Positions 1 through 8,565 of a stretch of DNA of 64,000 bases are shown here, piece after piece. This DNA is from Hormoscilla sp. GUM202 (GTDB lineage: Bacteria; Cyanobacteriota; Cyanobacteriia; Cyanobacteriales; Desertifilaceae), in assembly GCA_005518205.2 (NCBI GenBank), contig RFFC02000005.1, forward strand, positions 96,049 through 160,048, written 5' to 3'. The translations under genes and the position numbers were made by a program. The notes beneath the pieces are model-generated. The model was not told where the DNA came from. It saw nothing but the letters and a program-made list of their open reading frames with translations, and searched no databases. Position 1 is the first letter of the stretch. Every line of letters begins with the position of its first letter.

Positions 1-512
1 CCCTGTTCCCTGTTCCCTGTTCCCTGTTCCCTTAAAGCCTATAAAAAAAAATATATATCGCTCAAACCCTTTCCCAGAAAGCTTTTCAGACTTTGTCTCC
101 CCCTGTTCCCTGTTCCCCTGTTCCCTTCCCCCTGTTCCCTGTTCCCTGTTCCCTGTTCCCTTAAAGCCTATAAAAAAAAATATATATCGCTCAAACCCTT
201 TCCCAGAAAGCTTTTCAGACTTTGTCTCCCCCTGTTCCCTGTTCCCCTGTTCCCTTCCCCCTGTTCCCTGTTCCCTGTTCCCTGTTCCCTTCCCCCTGTT
301 CCCTGTTCCCTGTTCCCTGTTCCCTGTTCCCTTAAAGCCTATAAAAAAAAATATATATCGCTCAAACCCTTTCCCAGAAAGCTTTTCAGACTTTGTCTCC
401 CCCTGTTCCCTGTTCCCCTGTTCCCTTCCCCCTGTTCCCTGTTCCCTGTTCCCTGTTCCCTTCCCCAAAAAGCTTTTCAGACTTTGTCTCCCCCTGTTCC
501 CTGTTCCCCTGG
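1..512. repeat. Compound tandem repeat built on the heptamer CCCTGTT
   Basis: The block alternates runs of CCCTGTT heptamers with a roughly 69-bp AT-rich unit that starts TTAAAGCCTATAAAAA and ends CAGACTTTGTCTCC. Full copies of the longer unit begin at 32, 161 and 332, and a shortened copy lies at about 466-495. It ends abruptly at 512, where unique sequence begins. Short heptameric tandem repeats are well known in filamentous cyanobacterial genomes. One reading frame stays open through the last part of the block and joins the downstream gene, but this is probably a by-product of the repeat having no stop in that frame. Copy number is likely variable and prone to assembly collapse. Confidence 0.9.
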
Positions 513-575
513 CGGGATGTCCAAGATCGATATCGTGAGCGAACAGTTACAGCGGTCACGACAATCATAAGTTTA

Positions 576-1991
576 ATGGTTAGCACGGCTGGATTAGCTA
601 CAGGAGTAGGAGCTGCGCCCGCAGTTATTCAACTGATATGGGCTCTGTCTAGTGCTGCTGGTCAAGCTGCTATTAAGCAAGCGGTCAATTCGGCTCTATC
701 CAGAAAAGGAAAGCGGTTCTCTGCAGCCAATATTGCAGAAACGATCGCAGACACATTGGAGGGGGCGATCGGATTTTTTCTAGTTAACGAATTGGAAGTG
801 GGTTTAAAGTTACAGGCTTCTGCTGCATTAGATGGACCAGAAAAAATTGTTACCGGTGGTGCGATAGAATTTCCTATAACGAAGCTAAAAAGTATGTTGA
901 GTGACATAAAAGATGGAATGGTGAACGCACTAAAGCAAGATGAATTCGCCAAGCACTCTTTGGATACGCTCGGAAGTAGCTTAACCCAAACTCTTAAAAA
1001 GCAACTGCAACATATCCCGAAAGAACTCCCTGAGAAGTTTTTGACTAGCGCAACAACTGAGATTGCCAATTTAACATTCAACGCAATAACACAAGGAAAT
1101 TATCACGATACGACAGATATTACCAAATTATATCGGGATGAAGATACAGGGGGATTAAGCGAGGAGAAGAAACGGAAAGCCTTGGGTAATTTGTTCAACT
1201 TCACGAACGAGATGAACAATGCCGCTCAATTTCAGGGCGGTCCGAGCGACCTAATGGGTTCAGATACTTGGATCGGGTTGGAAGGATATGGCAACTTCGC
1301 CGAACATTTAGGTCACGCCTCCAAGACTGCAGGCTATGAGTTCACACGCGATTTTGCAGTAGAAAAGCTAGGTGAAAAAATCAAAAAGACACTCACCTCA
1401 GATTCAGAGGACGGAGACACACAAACTTCAGAATCGAGTGAATCCGTTCCCGAGGAGACTCAAATGATTCAGAAAGAAAAAGTCATGAAAATAATGTTAG
1501 AATCAATGGGGTTGAGAGTTCCAAGGAATATCCCAAACACGCCCTATGACATTATTAAATATGTGCAAGATAATGTGAGGGGGATGTCGCGAGATGAGGT
1601 AAAGAAAACTCTTTCAGATAATCTGAAAAAGTTTTCAGAAGAAGAATGGTTACAGTATATAAAACAAAAAACTGAAGTAGAGAGTAAGTGGTTACAGGAT
1701 ATGGAGGAAAGAGCTGAAAAAAAATGGGAAAAGATCGAGAGAGACCAAAAATCTAAGCTGCAACTCCGGGAAGCGTTCATGAACAGTTCTCCTGCTCCCG
1801 TGCGTCCCTTTTTGAATAACCAACCCGAGCATGTACAGGATTTTACGAGAGATGAAGTAGGACGAGATCGGCAAGGTCGAGAAGACCGACATGAGGATAT
1901 TCAAGAGCAAGCACGCCAACAAGAAGTGCAGAAATCTCGTGAGAAGAAGAAGAAGAAAAAGAACAAAGCCCGTACTCTTGTGGCCGAATAA
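576..1991 (+). CDS. Unrecognised protein, hydrophobic N-terminus and highly charged C-terminus
   Basis: I do not recognise this protein. The frame is open from 393, but codons before about 512 come from the tandem repeat, so I prefer the ATG at 576 (MVSTAGLATG), giving 471 residues. The first 40 residues are small and hydrophobic (alanine/glycine-rich), compatible with a membrane-inserting segment. The middle is mixed alpha-type sequence. From about residue 290 it becomes acidic and serine-rich, then strongly charged with likely coiled coil, and it ends in a lysine-rich tail (KKKKKKNKAR). No catalytic motif is visible. The true start is uncertain: the repeat block may have replaced the original 5' end, since in-frame codons between 512 and 576 (WRDVQDRYRERTV) look coding-like. 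Confidence 0.6.
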   Translation: MVSTAGLATGVGAAPAVIQLIWALSSAAGQAAIKQAVNSALSRKGKRFSAANIAETIADTLEGAIGFFLVNELEVGLKLQASAALDGPEKIVTGGAIEFPITKLKSMLSDIKDGMVNALKQDEFAKHSLDTLGSSLTQTLKKQLQHIPKELPEKFLTSATTEIANLTFNAITQGNYHDTTDITKLYRDEDTGGLSEEKKRKALGNLFNFTNEMNNAAQFQGGPSDLMGSDTWIGLEGYGNFAEHLGHASKTAGYEFTRDFAVEKLGEKIKKTLTSDSEDGDTQTSESSESVPEETQMIQKEKVMKIMLESMGLRVPRNIPNTPYDIIKYVQDNVRGMSRDEVKKTLSDNLKKFSEEEWLQYIKQKTEVESKWLQDMEERAEKKWEKIERDQKSKLQLREAFMNSSPAPVRPFLNNQPEHVQDFTRDEVGRDRQGREDRHEDIQEQARQQEVQKSREKKKKKKNKARTLVAE

Positions 1992-2091
1992 AGTTGTTGG
2001 CAATCTCTTGATTTCTTTGGGTTCAAAATTAAATGCGATCGCCGTTTAAAATGTCCACGTTGGTAAGGGAAGGAGTGAAGTGGCGTTGGGA

Positions 2092-2260
2092 TGCGATCGC
2101 ATTTAATTGGAGAGCTATAAATTGAGTTTATTGTCCGCGTCCGGGTTGACAATCGACAAAACTCAATGCCTCTGTATCCAGGAAGCTGGTGATCTCAATG
2201 ACTGCTTCAACCGGATACTCAATTTCAGTAGCACGGGCAATTAGGGCCGGAGGTATTGCC
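2092..2260 (-). pseudogene. Degraded copy of the small gene at 4245-4451
   Basis: About 160 bp closely match the 3' part of the small minus-strand gene at 4245-4451, including the stretch TGTCCGCG(T/C)CCGGGTTG and the following ACAAAACTCAATGCCTCTGT. Reading continuity is lost, a segment around AGCGATCGCC is missing, and the start is absent, so it is a relic. Together with the relic at 3226-3300 it suggests that this locus was once duplicated. Confidence 0.7.
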
Positions 2261-2294
2261 AGAGAAACCCGGTAACATGAGCCGACGTTCTAGG

Positions 2295-2482
2295 GGGTGC
2301 GGTCAAAAGTAGTTGATAGTCTGGTTCATCTGGTGATGCATATAATCTAGCCCGCGCAGGCGGGCTTTGTTCATGTAGCCGGGCCCTTTAGGGTTCGGTC
2401 CGTGTCCCCCGGGTAGTGCGATTAGCGCTCCCGGGGGACACGGAAGACGAGGTCAAGTACCAACGGGTTTTGACCACACCCC
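2295..2482. mobile_element. MITE-like element, copy A (ends GGGTGYGGTCAAAA)
   Basis: The element starts GGGTGCGGTCAAAAG and ends with the complementary TTTTGACCACACCC. It is flanked by the 8-bp direct repeat GTTCTAGG at 2287-2294 and 2483-2490, as expected of a target-site duplication. There is no coding sequence inside. The interior holds two further hairpins, one around a GCCCGCGCAGGCGGGC palindrome and one around CCCGGG...CCCGGG near 2407-2442. It shares ends and a piece of interior (TTTGTTCATGTAGCCGGGCCC) with the copy at 23694-24011. A non-autonomous relative of an IS family with 8-bp duplications is the likely nature; no full-length partner is visible here. Confidence 0.75.
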
Positions 2483-2616
2483 GTTCTAGGGGGTGCGATC
2501 TACTTCGGTATCGAGAAAATCGGCGATCGCAAGGGTAAATATAGCGGAATTTTAAGGCGATCGCCTCCCTTCCCAATCCATGTTATAATTAAAACGAAGG
2601 TATTATTGTTCCCACC

Positions 2617-3195
2617 ATGACCAGTACATCTGTTCGAGATTTAACATTGGAAGCCTTCCTCAAACTGCCTTACATTGAGGAATCACCTGCCTGGGAATAT
2701 AATGGTCAAATAATGCAAAAACCAATGCCACAAACCCAACATAGCCGATTGCAATTCAAACTTTGTGAAGCTATCAATCAAGTTGGAGAAGATCGAGAGA
2801 TTGCTTGTGCTTTTCCAGAATTACGGTGTACATTTGGCGATCGCTCCCTCGTTCCCGATATTTCCATATTGCGTTGGGAACGAATTCCCATGACAGTCGA
2901 AGGGGATCTCATCAATAAGTTTAATTCATTTCCCGATTGGACCATTGAAATTCTTTCTCCAGACCAATCTGCCAACCGCGTCGCCGCTAAGATTTTACAT
3001 TGCTTAAAATATGGAAGTCAATTGGGTTGGTTGCTCGATCCAAGCGATCGCTCCGTGCTCGTTTTTCAACCCCGCCAAGAACCGACTATTTTCTCACAAA
3101 GCGATCGCTTGCCGGTGCTGACTGGAATTGAACTGGAAATAAACGCCATGGAAATATTTGCTTGGTTGAAGATGAAACCAAAAAGAACGAAGTGA
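2617..3195 (+). CDS. Uma2-family (DUF820) putative endonuclease
   Basis: A 192-residue protein with the Uma2 pattern: an N-terminal LTLEAFLKLP helix, a central PELRCTF...LVPDISILRW stretch with the acidic PD motif, and the hallmark DWTIEILSPDQSA followed by K...CLKYGSQLGWLLDP. These residues form the PD-(D/E)xK-like core of the family. Such proteins are hugely expanded in cyanobacteria, and a nuclease role is inferred from fold rather than shown. The start at 2617 follows an AT-rich leader (CCATGTTATAATTAAAACG) that may include a -10 box. It stands alone, and relics of a duplicated locus lie on both sides. Confidence 0.85.
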   Translation: MTSTSVRDLTLEAFLKLPYIEESPAWEYNGQIMQKPMPQTQHSRLQFKLCEAINQVGEDREIACAFPELRCTFGDRSLVPDISILRWERIPMTVEGDLINKFNSFPDWTIEILSPDQSANRVAAKILHCLKYGSQLGWLLDPSDRSVLVFQPRQEPTIFSQSDRLPVLTGIELEINAMEIFAWLKMKPKRTK

Positions 3196-3225
3196 GCAAC
3201 TGGACTCTTAATGTTCGCTAACAAT

Positions 3226-3300
3226 CAAGATTCACACTCCTAACTGCGCACTTTAATCTCAGATACTCTTACTCTGGTAAATCGGCAGCACTTGGTAAAT
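3226..3300 (-). pseudogene. Relic of the metallo-hydrolase gene 3' end
   Basis: The sequence CACTTTAATCTCAGA followed by CTGGTAAATCGGCAGCACT parallels the end of the metallo-hydrolase gene (4477-4535: CACTTTAATCTCAGA, CTGGCAAATCAGCAGCACT). In translation the minus strand still resembles the C-terminal SAADLPENGSEIKVL. It lies in the same order relative to the relic at 2092-2260 as the intact genes do to each other, with the Uma2 gene between. Confidence 0.55.
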
Positions 3301-3326
3301 CTGTCGATCGAAAAAAGGCGATCGCC

Positions 3327-3659
3327 TTAACAAACAGCATAGTCTGTAAACTGACGCATAATCGGAGGATGAAAGCCCAAAACAATGCGATCTTTTGGCA
3401 CCCCAAGGGCTTCTAACTCAGCGGCAATATCTTCTTCTGTCCCATTCCACTGAATCCAAATCTTACCATCTTTAATATCCAAGTGTAAAATGGGACCATA
3501 CACGCGCTTTTTATTATGCCAACCGACATAAATCATTTGGTAGTGGTCTCGTTCAGTATCAAAAATGGTTTGCGCTTCAACGTTATCATCTTCTCTATCT
3601 TTCGCCATACTCATTAGCAATGTTTGGATATACTGGCGATACTCGGCTATGGTTTCCAT
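3327..3659 (-). CDS. xisI: XisI-family protein
   Basis: A 110-residue protein with the conserved features of the fdxN-element excision controlling factor XisI: YQTIFDTERDHYQMIYVGW near the middle, the RVYGPILHLDIKDGKIWIQ strand, and the C-terminal DRIVLGFHPPIMRQFTDYA signature. In Anabaena, XisH and XisI act with the XisF recombinase to excise the fdxN element during heterocyst differentiation. Most copies in cyanobacteria are not next to any such element and their role is unknown. Its start overlaps the end of xisH by 13 bp, so the pair is translated together. The C-terminal signature reappears in a chimeric ORF at 55078-55281. Confidence 0.92.
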   Translation of the reverse strand: METIAEYRQYIQTLLMSMAKDREDDNVEAQTIFDTERDHYQMIYVGWHNKKRVYGPILHLDIKDGKIWIQWNGTEEDIAAELEALGVPKDRIVLGFHPPIMRQFTDYAVC

Positions 3660-4066
3660 TGCACTATTTTCTCCGTTTCGGCATTAAAAATAATTAGATT
3701 AAGTTGACTTTTGCTAATCACTGCTTGAATGAATCTTTGATTAAAAAACTCCTCGTAAACACTTAATGGCACCGCCAAGTATAAACTTCGCTCTGGTTCT
3801 ACTTCTTCTAGGGCATAACGATAATTAAAAAACTGACCCAATGCCAGATGAAATTCCGAAATGGTTGATGACCCGACAAAACTTTTGATTTCTACCGCTA
3901 TTTTTTTTTCATCCTTTTCGGCGGCGATAACCTTTTGGGCTCCTAAATCAATATACATATCAAGTACACCACCTAAGCGGAGGTGTAGGGGATCTGCGGT
4001 GATCGTCCACCCATCTGTTTCCAGAGCTTTTTTGACGAGATCGTGAAAGAGGTCTTTGGCAGGCAT
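3647..4066 (-). CDS. xisH: XisH-family protein
   Basis: A 139-residue protein beginning MPAKDLFHDLVKKALETDGW, the standard XisH start, followed by ITADPLHLRLGGVLDMYIDL, EKKIAVEIKSFVG, FHLALGQFFNYRYAL and a C-terminal VISKSQLNLIIFNAETE segment. The D...EIK pattern places it in the PD-(D/E)xK nuclease-like fold, as known for the family. It is the upstream partner of xisI in a two-gene operon. No fdxN-type element or XisF recombinase is visible nearby, so a role in programmed excision cannot be claimed here. Confidence 0.92.
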   Translation of the reverse strand: MPAKDLFHDLVKKALETDGWTITADPLHLRLGGVLDMYIDLGAQKVIAAEKDEKKIAVEIKSFVGSSTISEFHLALGQFFNYRYALEEVEPERSLYLAVPLSVYEEFFNQRFIQAVISKSQLNLIIFNAETEKIVQWKP

Positions 4067-4244
4067 TGCAGCTTTCCGAACAAGGTTGAATGATTCTTAA
4101 ATTACATTGTCCTATTGGCGTAGGGTGGGCACCGCCCACCGAAATCGCTAGGGAATGTGTAAATATTTTTCTGTACTTGCTTAACAAGGCATCGACCTTG
4201 CTTCGCCATCCGATCGCATATAATTGGAAAGCGTCTAATTTAGT

Positions 4245-4451
4245 TTATTGTCCGCGCCCGGGTTGGCAATCGACAAAACTCAATGCCTCTGTATCCAGGA
4301 AGCTAGCGATCGCCATCTCAATCACTGCTGCAACTGGATAATCAATTTCACTGGCACGGGCTATTAGGGCAGTTCTAATCCCTTCTGGTAAGCGTTCCAA
4401 GATAATTTCAGCATCAGAGTCCGAAAGTTGCTCTTCTAGTTTGGCTTGCAT
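4245..4451 (-). CDS. Small conserved-looking protein, possible antitoxin
   Basis: A 68-residue protein (MQAKLEEQLSDSDAEIILER...). It has helical content typical of small regulatory or antitoxin proteins: ALIARASEIDYPVAAVIEMA resembles a ribbon-helix-helix-like second half, but the family is not recognised. No toxin partner is adjacent: 13 bp upstream on the same strand is the 3' end of the metallo-hydrolase. A degraded copy exists at 2092-2260. Confidence 0.5.
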   Translation of the reverse strand: MQAKLEEQLSDSDAEIILERLPEGIRTALIARASEIDYPVAAVIEMAIASFLDTEALSFVDCQPGRGQ

Positions 4452-4463
4452 AAATTGAAACCA

Positions 4464-5258
4464 TCAAGAGTTAAACTCGTAACTGAGCACTTTAATCTCA
4501 GAGCCATTTTCTGGCAAATCAGCAGCACTCAGGGCGATCGCCTGGCCATCAACGCGGCGCACTGAGATACCATCCATCAGGTCCAGAAATTCATCCACCG
4601 TGACAATATCGCAAGCATCAGCATCAGCAGCAGCAGTGCGGTAATGGGTAGGAATGACAAGCTTCGGGTTCAGCACCGTCAGGGCCTGCTTGGCTTCCGA
4701 GGGATTATAAGCTTTGGGACCGCCTCCCACCGGGATGAATACCACATCAGGAGTCCCCATGAGAATCTTTTGCTCGATCGATATTGGTGCTGCTACCCCT
4801 CCCAAATGTAGAATCTTGATTCCCGCTTGGTTCCAGCGCCACGCCACATTCGTCCCAAACCGGCGTCCCCCTTCCCGATCGTGGTCAGTTCTAATTCCCT
4901 GAATCTGTATCTGAGAATCTATATTATAGGCTCCAGGCTGATATAATAACTTCGGCTTGCCTGGGAGAGATTCGATCGCCCCTTCATCAAGTAACTGACT
5001 GCTGATCAACACCACATCCGCCTCTACATTAGGAGGACGATATCCCGCCGTACAGCCCAGAGTGCGGAAAGGATTTACCAGGATGCGTTGCCCCTCTCCG
5101 GTAAATATAAAACAAGTGTGACCCAACCACTCAATTGACAAAGACTCTGCCTTTGTAACTGCAACAGAAGCCTGGAATTTCGCAGCCCAAGCTGTCCCCA
5201 CAGCAGTGAGTAAACTTGCACCCGCGTAGCGCATCAACTGTCGCCGTTTCATCATCAT
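4464..5258 (-). CDS. TAT-exported metallo-beta-lactamase-fold hydrolase (UlaG-like)
   Basis: The first residues (MMMKRRQLMRYAGASLLTAV...WAAKF) form a twin-arginine signal peptide, so I place the start at one of the three ATGs at 5258-5252 rather than the GTG at 5285. The mature part has the MBL-fold order: LSIEWLGHTCFIF, RILVNPF, DVVLISS, TDHDREGGRRFGTNVA, KILHLGG and KLVIPTHYRT near the C-terminus. The classical HxHxDH motif is reduced (ISSQLLDEG in its place), so metal binding may be incomplete, as in many UlaG-like cyanobacterial proteins. It follows the chimeric dgkA-trpG gene in the same direction with only a short gap. Confidence 0.8.
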   Translation of the reverse strand: MMMKRRQLMRYAGASLLTAVGTAWAAKFQASVAVTKAESLSIEWLGHTCFIFTGEGQRILVNPFRTLGCTAGYRPPNVEADVVLISSQLLDEGAIESLPGKPKLLYQPGAYNIDSQIQIQGIRTDHDREGGRRFGTNVAWRWNQAGIKILHLGGVAAPISIEQKILMGTPDVVFIPVGGGPKAYNPSEAKQALTVLNPKLVIPTHYRTAAADADACDIVTVDEFLDLMDGISVRRVDGQAIALSAADLPENGSEIKVLSYEFNS

Positions 5259-5284
5259 CAATTTCTCTAATTTCTCTACAATCA

Positions 5285-5926
5285 CTATAGCTGGTTCAGG
5301 AAATTTCGCAGCAACTGCTTGCCAGCTTTTGTGAGAATACTCTCCGGATGGAATTGCACGCCCTGAATGTGAGGATATTGCCGATGTCTGACACCCATAA
5401 TTGTCTTATCTTCCACCCATGCTGTAATTTCCAGCACCTCTGGACAAGTCTCCCGGTCAATTACCAAAGAATGATAGCGCGTCGCCATCAATGGACTTTC
5501 CACCTCTTGGAAGACCCCCACACCTGTATGATGCACTGAAGATGTCTTGCCATGCATCAAAACTGGAGCCGAAACTATCTTACCACCAAACACTTGACCG
5601 ATGCTTTGATGTCCCAGACAGACCCCCAGAATTGGTAAACTCGGTCCCAACTCTCTAATCAAATCTAAAGAAATACCCGTCAGAACCAGTCCACTTGTCA
5701 GTCCAATTACAGCTATTTCCACTAACTGTAAATGCAAAATCAAGCTCCCGCTTATCGCCAGACTGCCCAGCACCAGATGAATGCGAAAATTGCGTTGGGT
5801 ATTAAAAGCGTACCTTACTCCCTCCCAGGCATATTTGAAACTAACTAGGAGGTTTTCCGCCACCTGCCAGGATAACTCCCGGTTGGGGAGCGCAGGCTGA
5901 TGAGAGTTATTTTGCGTCGGCGTCAT
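5285..5926 (-). CDS. Chimeric gene: N-half of diacylglycerol kinase fused to C-half of glutamine amidotransferase
   Basis: The ATG at 5926 begins MTPTQNNSHQP, a typical cyanobacterial DgkA start (the frame is open to 6100, but those codons are not DgkA-like). Residues 20-80 are DgkA: ELSWQVAENLLVSFKYAWEG, QRNFRIHLVLG and the membrane segment up to LTSGLVLT. The next residue jumps into the middle of TrpG/PabA: GISLDLIRELGPSLPILGVC with nucleophile Cys, GHQSIGQVFGGKI, MHGKTS, RYHSLV and the catalytic HPES. Missing are the DgkA ELLNTAIE metal/catalytic helix and the first ~60 residues of the amidotransferase, including the PGPG motif. Both activities are therefore probably lost. dgkA and trpG are neighbours in many cyanobacteria, so a single in-frame deletion explains this; assembly error is the alternative. 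Confidence 0.85.
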   Translation of the reverse strand: MTPTQNNSHQPALPNRELSWQVAENLLVSFKYAWEGVRYAFNTQRNFRIHLVLGSLAISGSLILHLQLVEIAVIGLTSGLVLTGISLDLIRELGPSLPILGVCLGHQSIGQVFGGKIVSAPVLMHGKTSSVHHTGVGVFQEVESPLMATRYHSLVIDRETCPEVLEITAWVEDKTIMGVRHRQYPHIQGVQFHPESILTKAGKQLLRNFLNQL

Positions 5927-6263
5927 AACAATTCCAGATGTTTTAAGCAGCAGATCTTGCTGCTCCAACATACGCGATCCCACCCAAGTGCGATCGTCAA
6001 TTGGGGAATTGGTACTGGCAAAATCCCTCTGAATACTAACTTCAACTTCCACTAAGCAATTGGTGAATTCTTTCTTCAAAATTAAAAATTGAGCGAGCAA
6101 CGAACATTGCTGTTAAGAGGCTTGATTTTGGGCGATCGCACTTAATGAAAATAATCAAAATATTCGTGACGGACCCTGTATAGGATGCGATCGCCAATAG
6201 TAGGGGCAAAAATCAGAGATATTTCGGTTCAGATTAAAATCTTACTGATTTATGCCCCGGCCC

Positions 6264-8408
6264 CTACTGATTTTGTCGCCAGGATGCGAGGACTAGACGT
6301 ATTTCCCCATAACTATAGCATTCTTGGAGATGTTCGTAAATAGTTTTGAGGGAAGAAGTACCCACCTGTTGAATTGCTTGTAATATGGGTTGTTGACGTT
6401 TTTTGGGGACTATCTTGTCTACATCTACGGGCTGCTGCATCTCGATCAATTCTGCTAGATGACCCATGATTGTGGTAGACTTGAGGTTGCGCTTTTCGGC
6501 AATTTCTTCAGGACTGTGACCTTGTTGATATAACTCTAAGGTCAAGGATAAAGTATTGGTCAGATACAAGCGACTATTATTGCCGCCCTGAGATAGTGAA
6601 ACAGATGATTGCTGTTGGCAGTAAGCTTTAATTTCACTCAGGAAAGACAAGCCATATTGTTTGGCTTTGTGACGGTTGATGCCGTCAAGGCGGGCAAATT
6701 CTGCTAGAGTTTGGGGTTGCTGCTGTGCCATCTGCATCAGACTGGGGTCGGAAAAGATCGTATAAGGTGGGACGCCTTGGGCGTCAGCTAGCTTTTTGCG
6801 CAGCACTCGCAACCGCTGAAATAGCATTTCTCCAGCAGCAGCAGTTTTTTTCTGGGATGCGATCGCCTGTTTCTTTGGTACAGCAATCTGAACAGAAGAC
6901 TTCCGCCGCATAACTTCCCAACTGAGTTGGTTCAGCTTGAGGATGCTATAACCATCTGTGGTTTGATTTAATAAACCTTGGTGAAGTAGAGAACGGGCTA
7001 GCATTTTCCACTCATCAACAGTTTTATCTTTACCTATACCGTATGTAGAAAGTTGATCGTGACCGTTTTGCAGGACTTTATTATTCCGAGAACCCCGTAA
7101 TATATCGATAATATGAACCATCCCGAAGCGTTCTTGAGAACGGGCGACGCAAGAGAGAAACTTCATCGCTTCGACAGTCCAATCTTCGGTAGGTTGGGGA
7201 TGGCGACAGTTATCGCAGCAGTCGCAATTACCCGGAAAACTCTCGCCAAAGTAACCCAACTGGATAGTGCGCCGACAGTCAGTTCCCTCAGCGTAGTCAA
7301 TCACCTGACGCAACTGTTGATAGGCAATGCGCCTTTCCTTTTCGTTTTCTTTTTGGTCTAGCATCCACTCAACTTTCTTGAGATCGCTATAACTGAAAAA
7401 CAAGGTGCAGCGTGCTGGTTCTCCATCTCGTCCCGCCCGACCTGATTCTTGATAATATGCCTCCAGGTTGCGGGGTAAGTTGTAATGGATGACAAAGCGG
7501 ACATCGGGTTTATTGATACCCATGCCAAAGGCGATAGTAGCGACAATCACCTGGATATCATCGCGAATGAAGCGAGTTTGATTAGTTGCCCGTTCCGAGT
7601 CTTCTAAGCCAGCATGGTAAGGTAAAGCTTTGATGCCATCGCCCTGCAGTCGTCGGGCGAGTTCCTCTACTTGACTCCGACTGAGACAATAGACAATCAC
7701 AGCACCGCTAGTCTGAGAAATCAGCCCGAATAATTCGGCGTAGCTTTGCTGAGTTTTGGGGCGGACTTCATAGTAGAGATTGGGACGATTGAAGCTGGCA
7801 ATATGAATGTAGGGTTGTCGCAATTCTAACTGTTCAATAATATCTTGGCGGACGCGCTCAGTAGCAGTGGCAGTTAGGGCCATGAGGGGGATATCTGGGT
7901 AAAGCTCTCGTAACAGTTGCATTTGCCGATATTCGGGCCGAAAATCGTGCCCCCACTCGGATACGCAGTGGGCTTCGTCAATGGCAAAGGCGCTAATGCC
8001 AATTTGCTGTTGGATCATTCCTAAGAAAGGGAGAAATCTTTCTGCTAACAGACGTTCGGGGGCCAGGTAGAGGAGTTTAATCTGCCCGTTGAGGATGTCT
8101 CGTTCGCGCGATCGCATTTCGGCGTTACTGAGGGTACTATTGAGAAAAGTCGCGCCAATGCCATTATCCAGCAGGGCTTCGACTTGGTCCTGCATGAGGG
8201 CAATGAGGGGGGAGACCACAATAGCTAAACCTGGTTGCAGCAGGGCAGGCAGCTGGAAACAAAGGGATTTGCCGCCACCAGTGGGCATGATAATGAGTAA
8301 ATCTTGCTGGCCGAGTGCCGCTTGGACGATCTGGCGCTGTCCCGGACGGAAGCTGTCATAACCGAAAAAATGCTTAAGTGATTGTTCTAAAGACGAAAAT
8401 TTGGACAT
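6264..8408 (-). CDS. recQ: ATP-dependent DNA helicase RecQ
   Basis: A 714-residue superfamily 2 helicase that unwinds recombination and fork intermediates 3' to 5'. Motif 0 is FGYDSFRPGQRQIVQAAL, the Walker A is MPTGGGKSLCF, Walker B is AIDEAHCVSEWGHDFRPEY, motif III is LTATAT and motif VI is QESGRAGRDG. The RecQ-C-terminal zinc site is visible as C...CDCCDNC near residues 375-395. An HRDC-like domain follows (around ARLDGINRHKAKQYG), then a C-terminal helical segment with EIAEKRNLKSTTIMGHLAEL resembling the HTH seen in several RecQ proteins. Length is normal for the three-domain form. Confidence 0.95.
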   Translation of the reverse strand: MSKFSSLEQSLKHFFGYDSFRPGQRQIVQAALGQQDLLIIMPTGGGKSLCFQLPALLQPGLAIVVSPLIALMQDQVEALLDNGIGATFLNSTLSNAEMRSRERDILNGQIKLLYLAPERLLAERFLPFLGMIQQQIGISAFAIDEAHCVSEWGHDFRPEYRQMQLLRELYPDIPLMALTATATERVRQDIIEQLELRQPYIHIASFNRPNLYYEVRPKTQQSYAELFGLISQTSGAVIVYCLSRSQVEELARRLQGDGIKALPYHAGLEDSERATNQTRFIRDDIQVIVATIAFGMGINKPDVRFVIHYNLPRNLEAYYQESGRAGRDGEPARCTLFFSYSDLKKVEWMLDQKENEKERRIAYQQLRQVIDYAEGTDCRRTIQLGYFGESFPGNCDCCDNCRHPQPTEDWTVEAMKFLSCVARSQERFGMVHIIDILRGSRNNKVLQNGHDQLSTYGIGKDKTVDEWKMLARSLLHQGLLNQTTDGYSILKLNQLSWEVMRRKSSVQIAVPKKQAIASQKKTAAAGEMLFQRLRVLRKKLADAQGVPPYTIFSDPSLMQMAQQQPQTLAEFARLDGINRHKAKQYGLSFLSEIKAYCQQQSSVSLSQGGNNSRLYLTNTLSLTLELYQQGHSPEEIAEKRNLKSTTIMGHLAELIEMQQPVDVDKIVPKKRQQPILQAIQQVGTSSLKTIYEHLQECYSYGEIRLVLASWRQNQ

Positions 8409-8450
8409 ATGGCAAGAATTGTTTCTGTGCTGTTAGCTATTGTAAAGCCC

Positions 8451-8534
8451 CGTTCGTAGTAAACGCTTTAGCGTTTGCCGTTCGTAGTAAACGCTTTAGC
8501 GTTTGCCGTTCATAGTAAACGCTTTAGCGTTTGC
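8451..8534. repeat. Three tandem palindromic repeats, family D
   Basis: Three consecutive copies of CGTTCGTAGTAAACGCTTTA followed by GCGTTTGC. The core AAACGCTTTAGCGTTT is a hairpin, and the CGTTCGTAGT side is conserved in other copies (30244-30300, 47434-47550, 50440-50496, 51684-51783), where the stem sequence differs but remains self-complementary. The copies sit just upstream of the lpxB-like gene and keep a reading frame open from 8503. Confidence 0.85.
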
Positions 8535-8565
8535 CATCACCAGTCAGAAATCACCAAAAGAGAAG

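Noticed and set aside
1..512. CCCTGTT repeats as a CRISPR array or origin
   Set aside because: Units are 7 bp without spacers; no DnaA boxes or dnaA/dnaN genes are present.
3327..4066. fdxN-type programmed excision element
   Set aside because: Only xisH and xisI are present; no recombinase gene, element borders or nif/fdx genes are visible.
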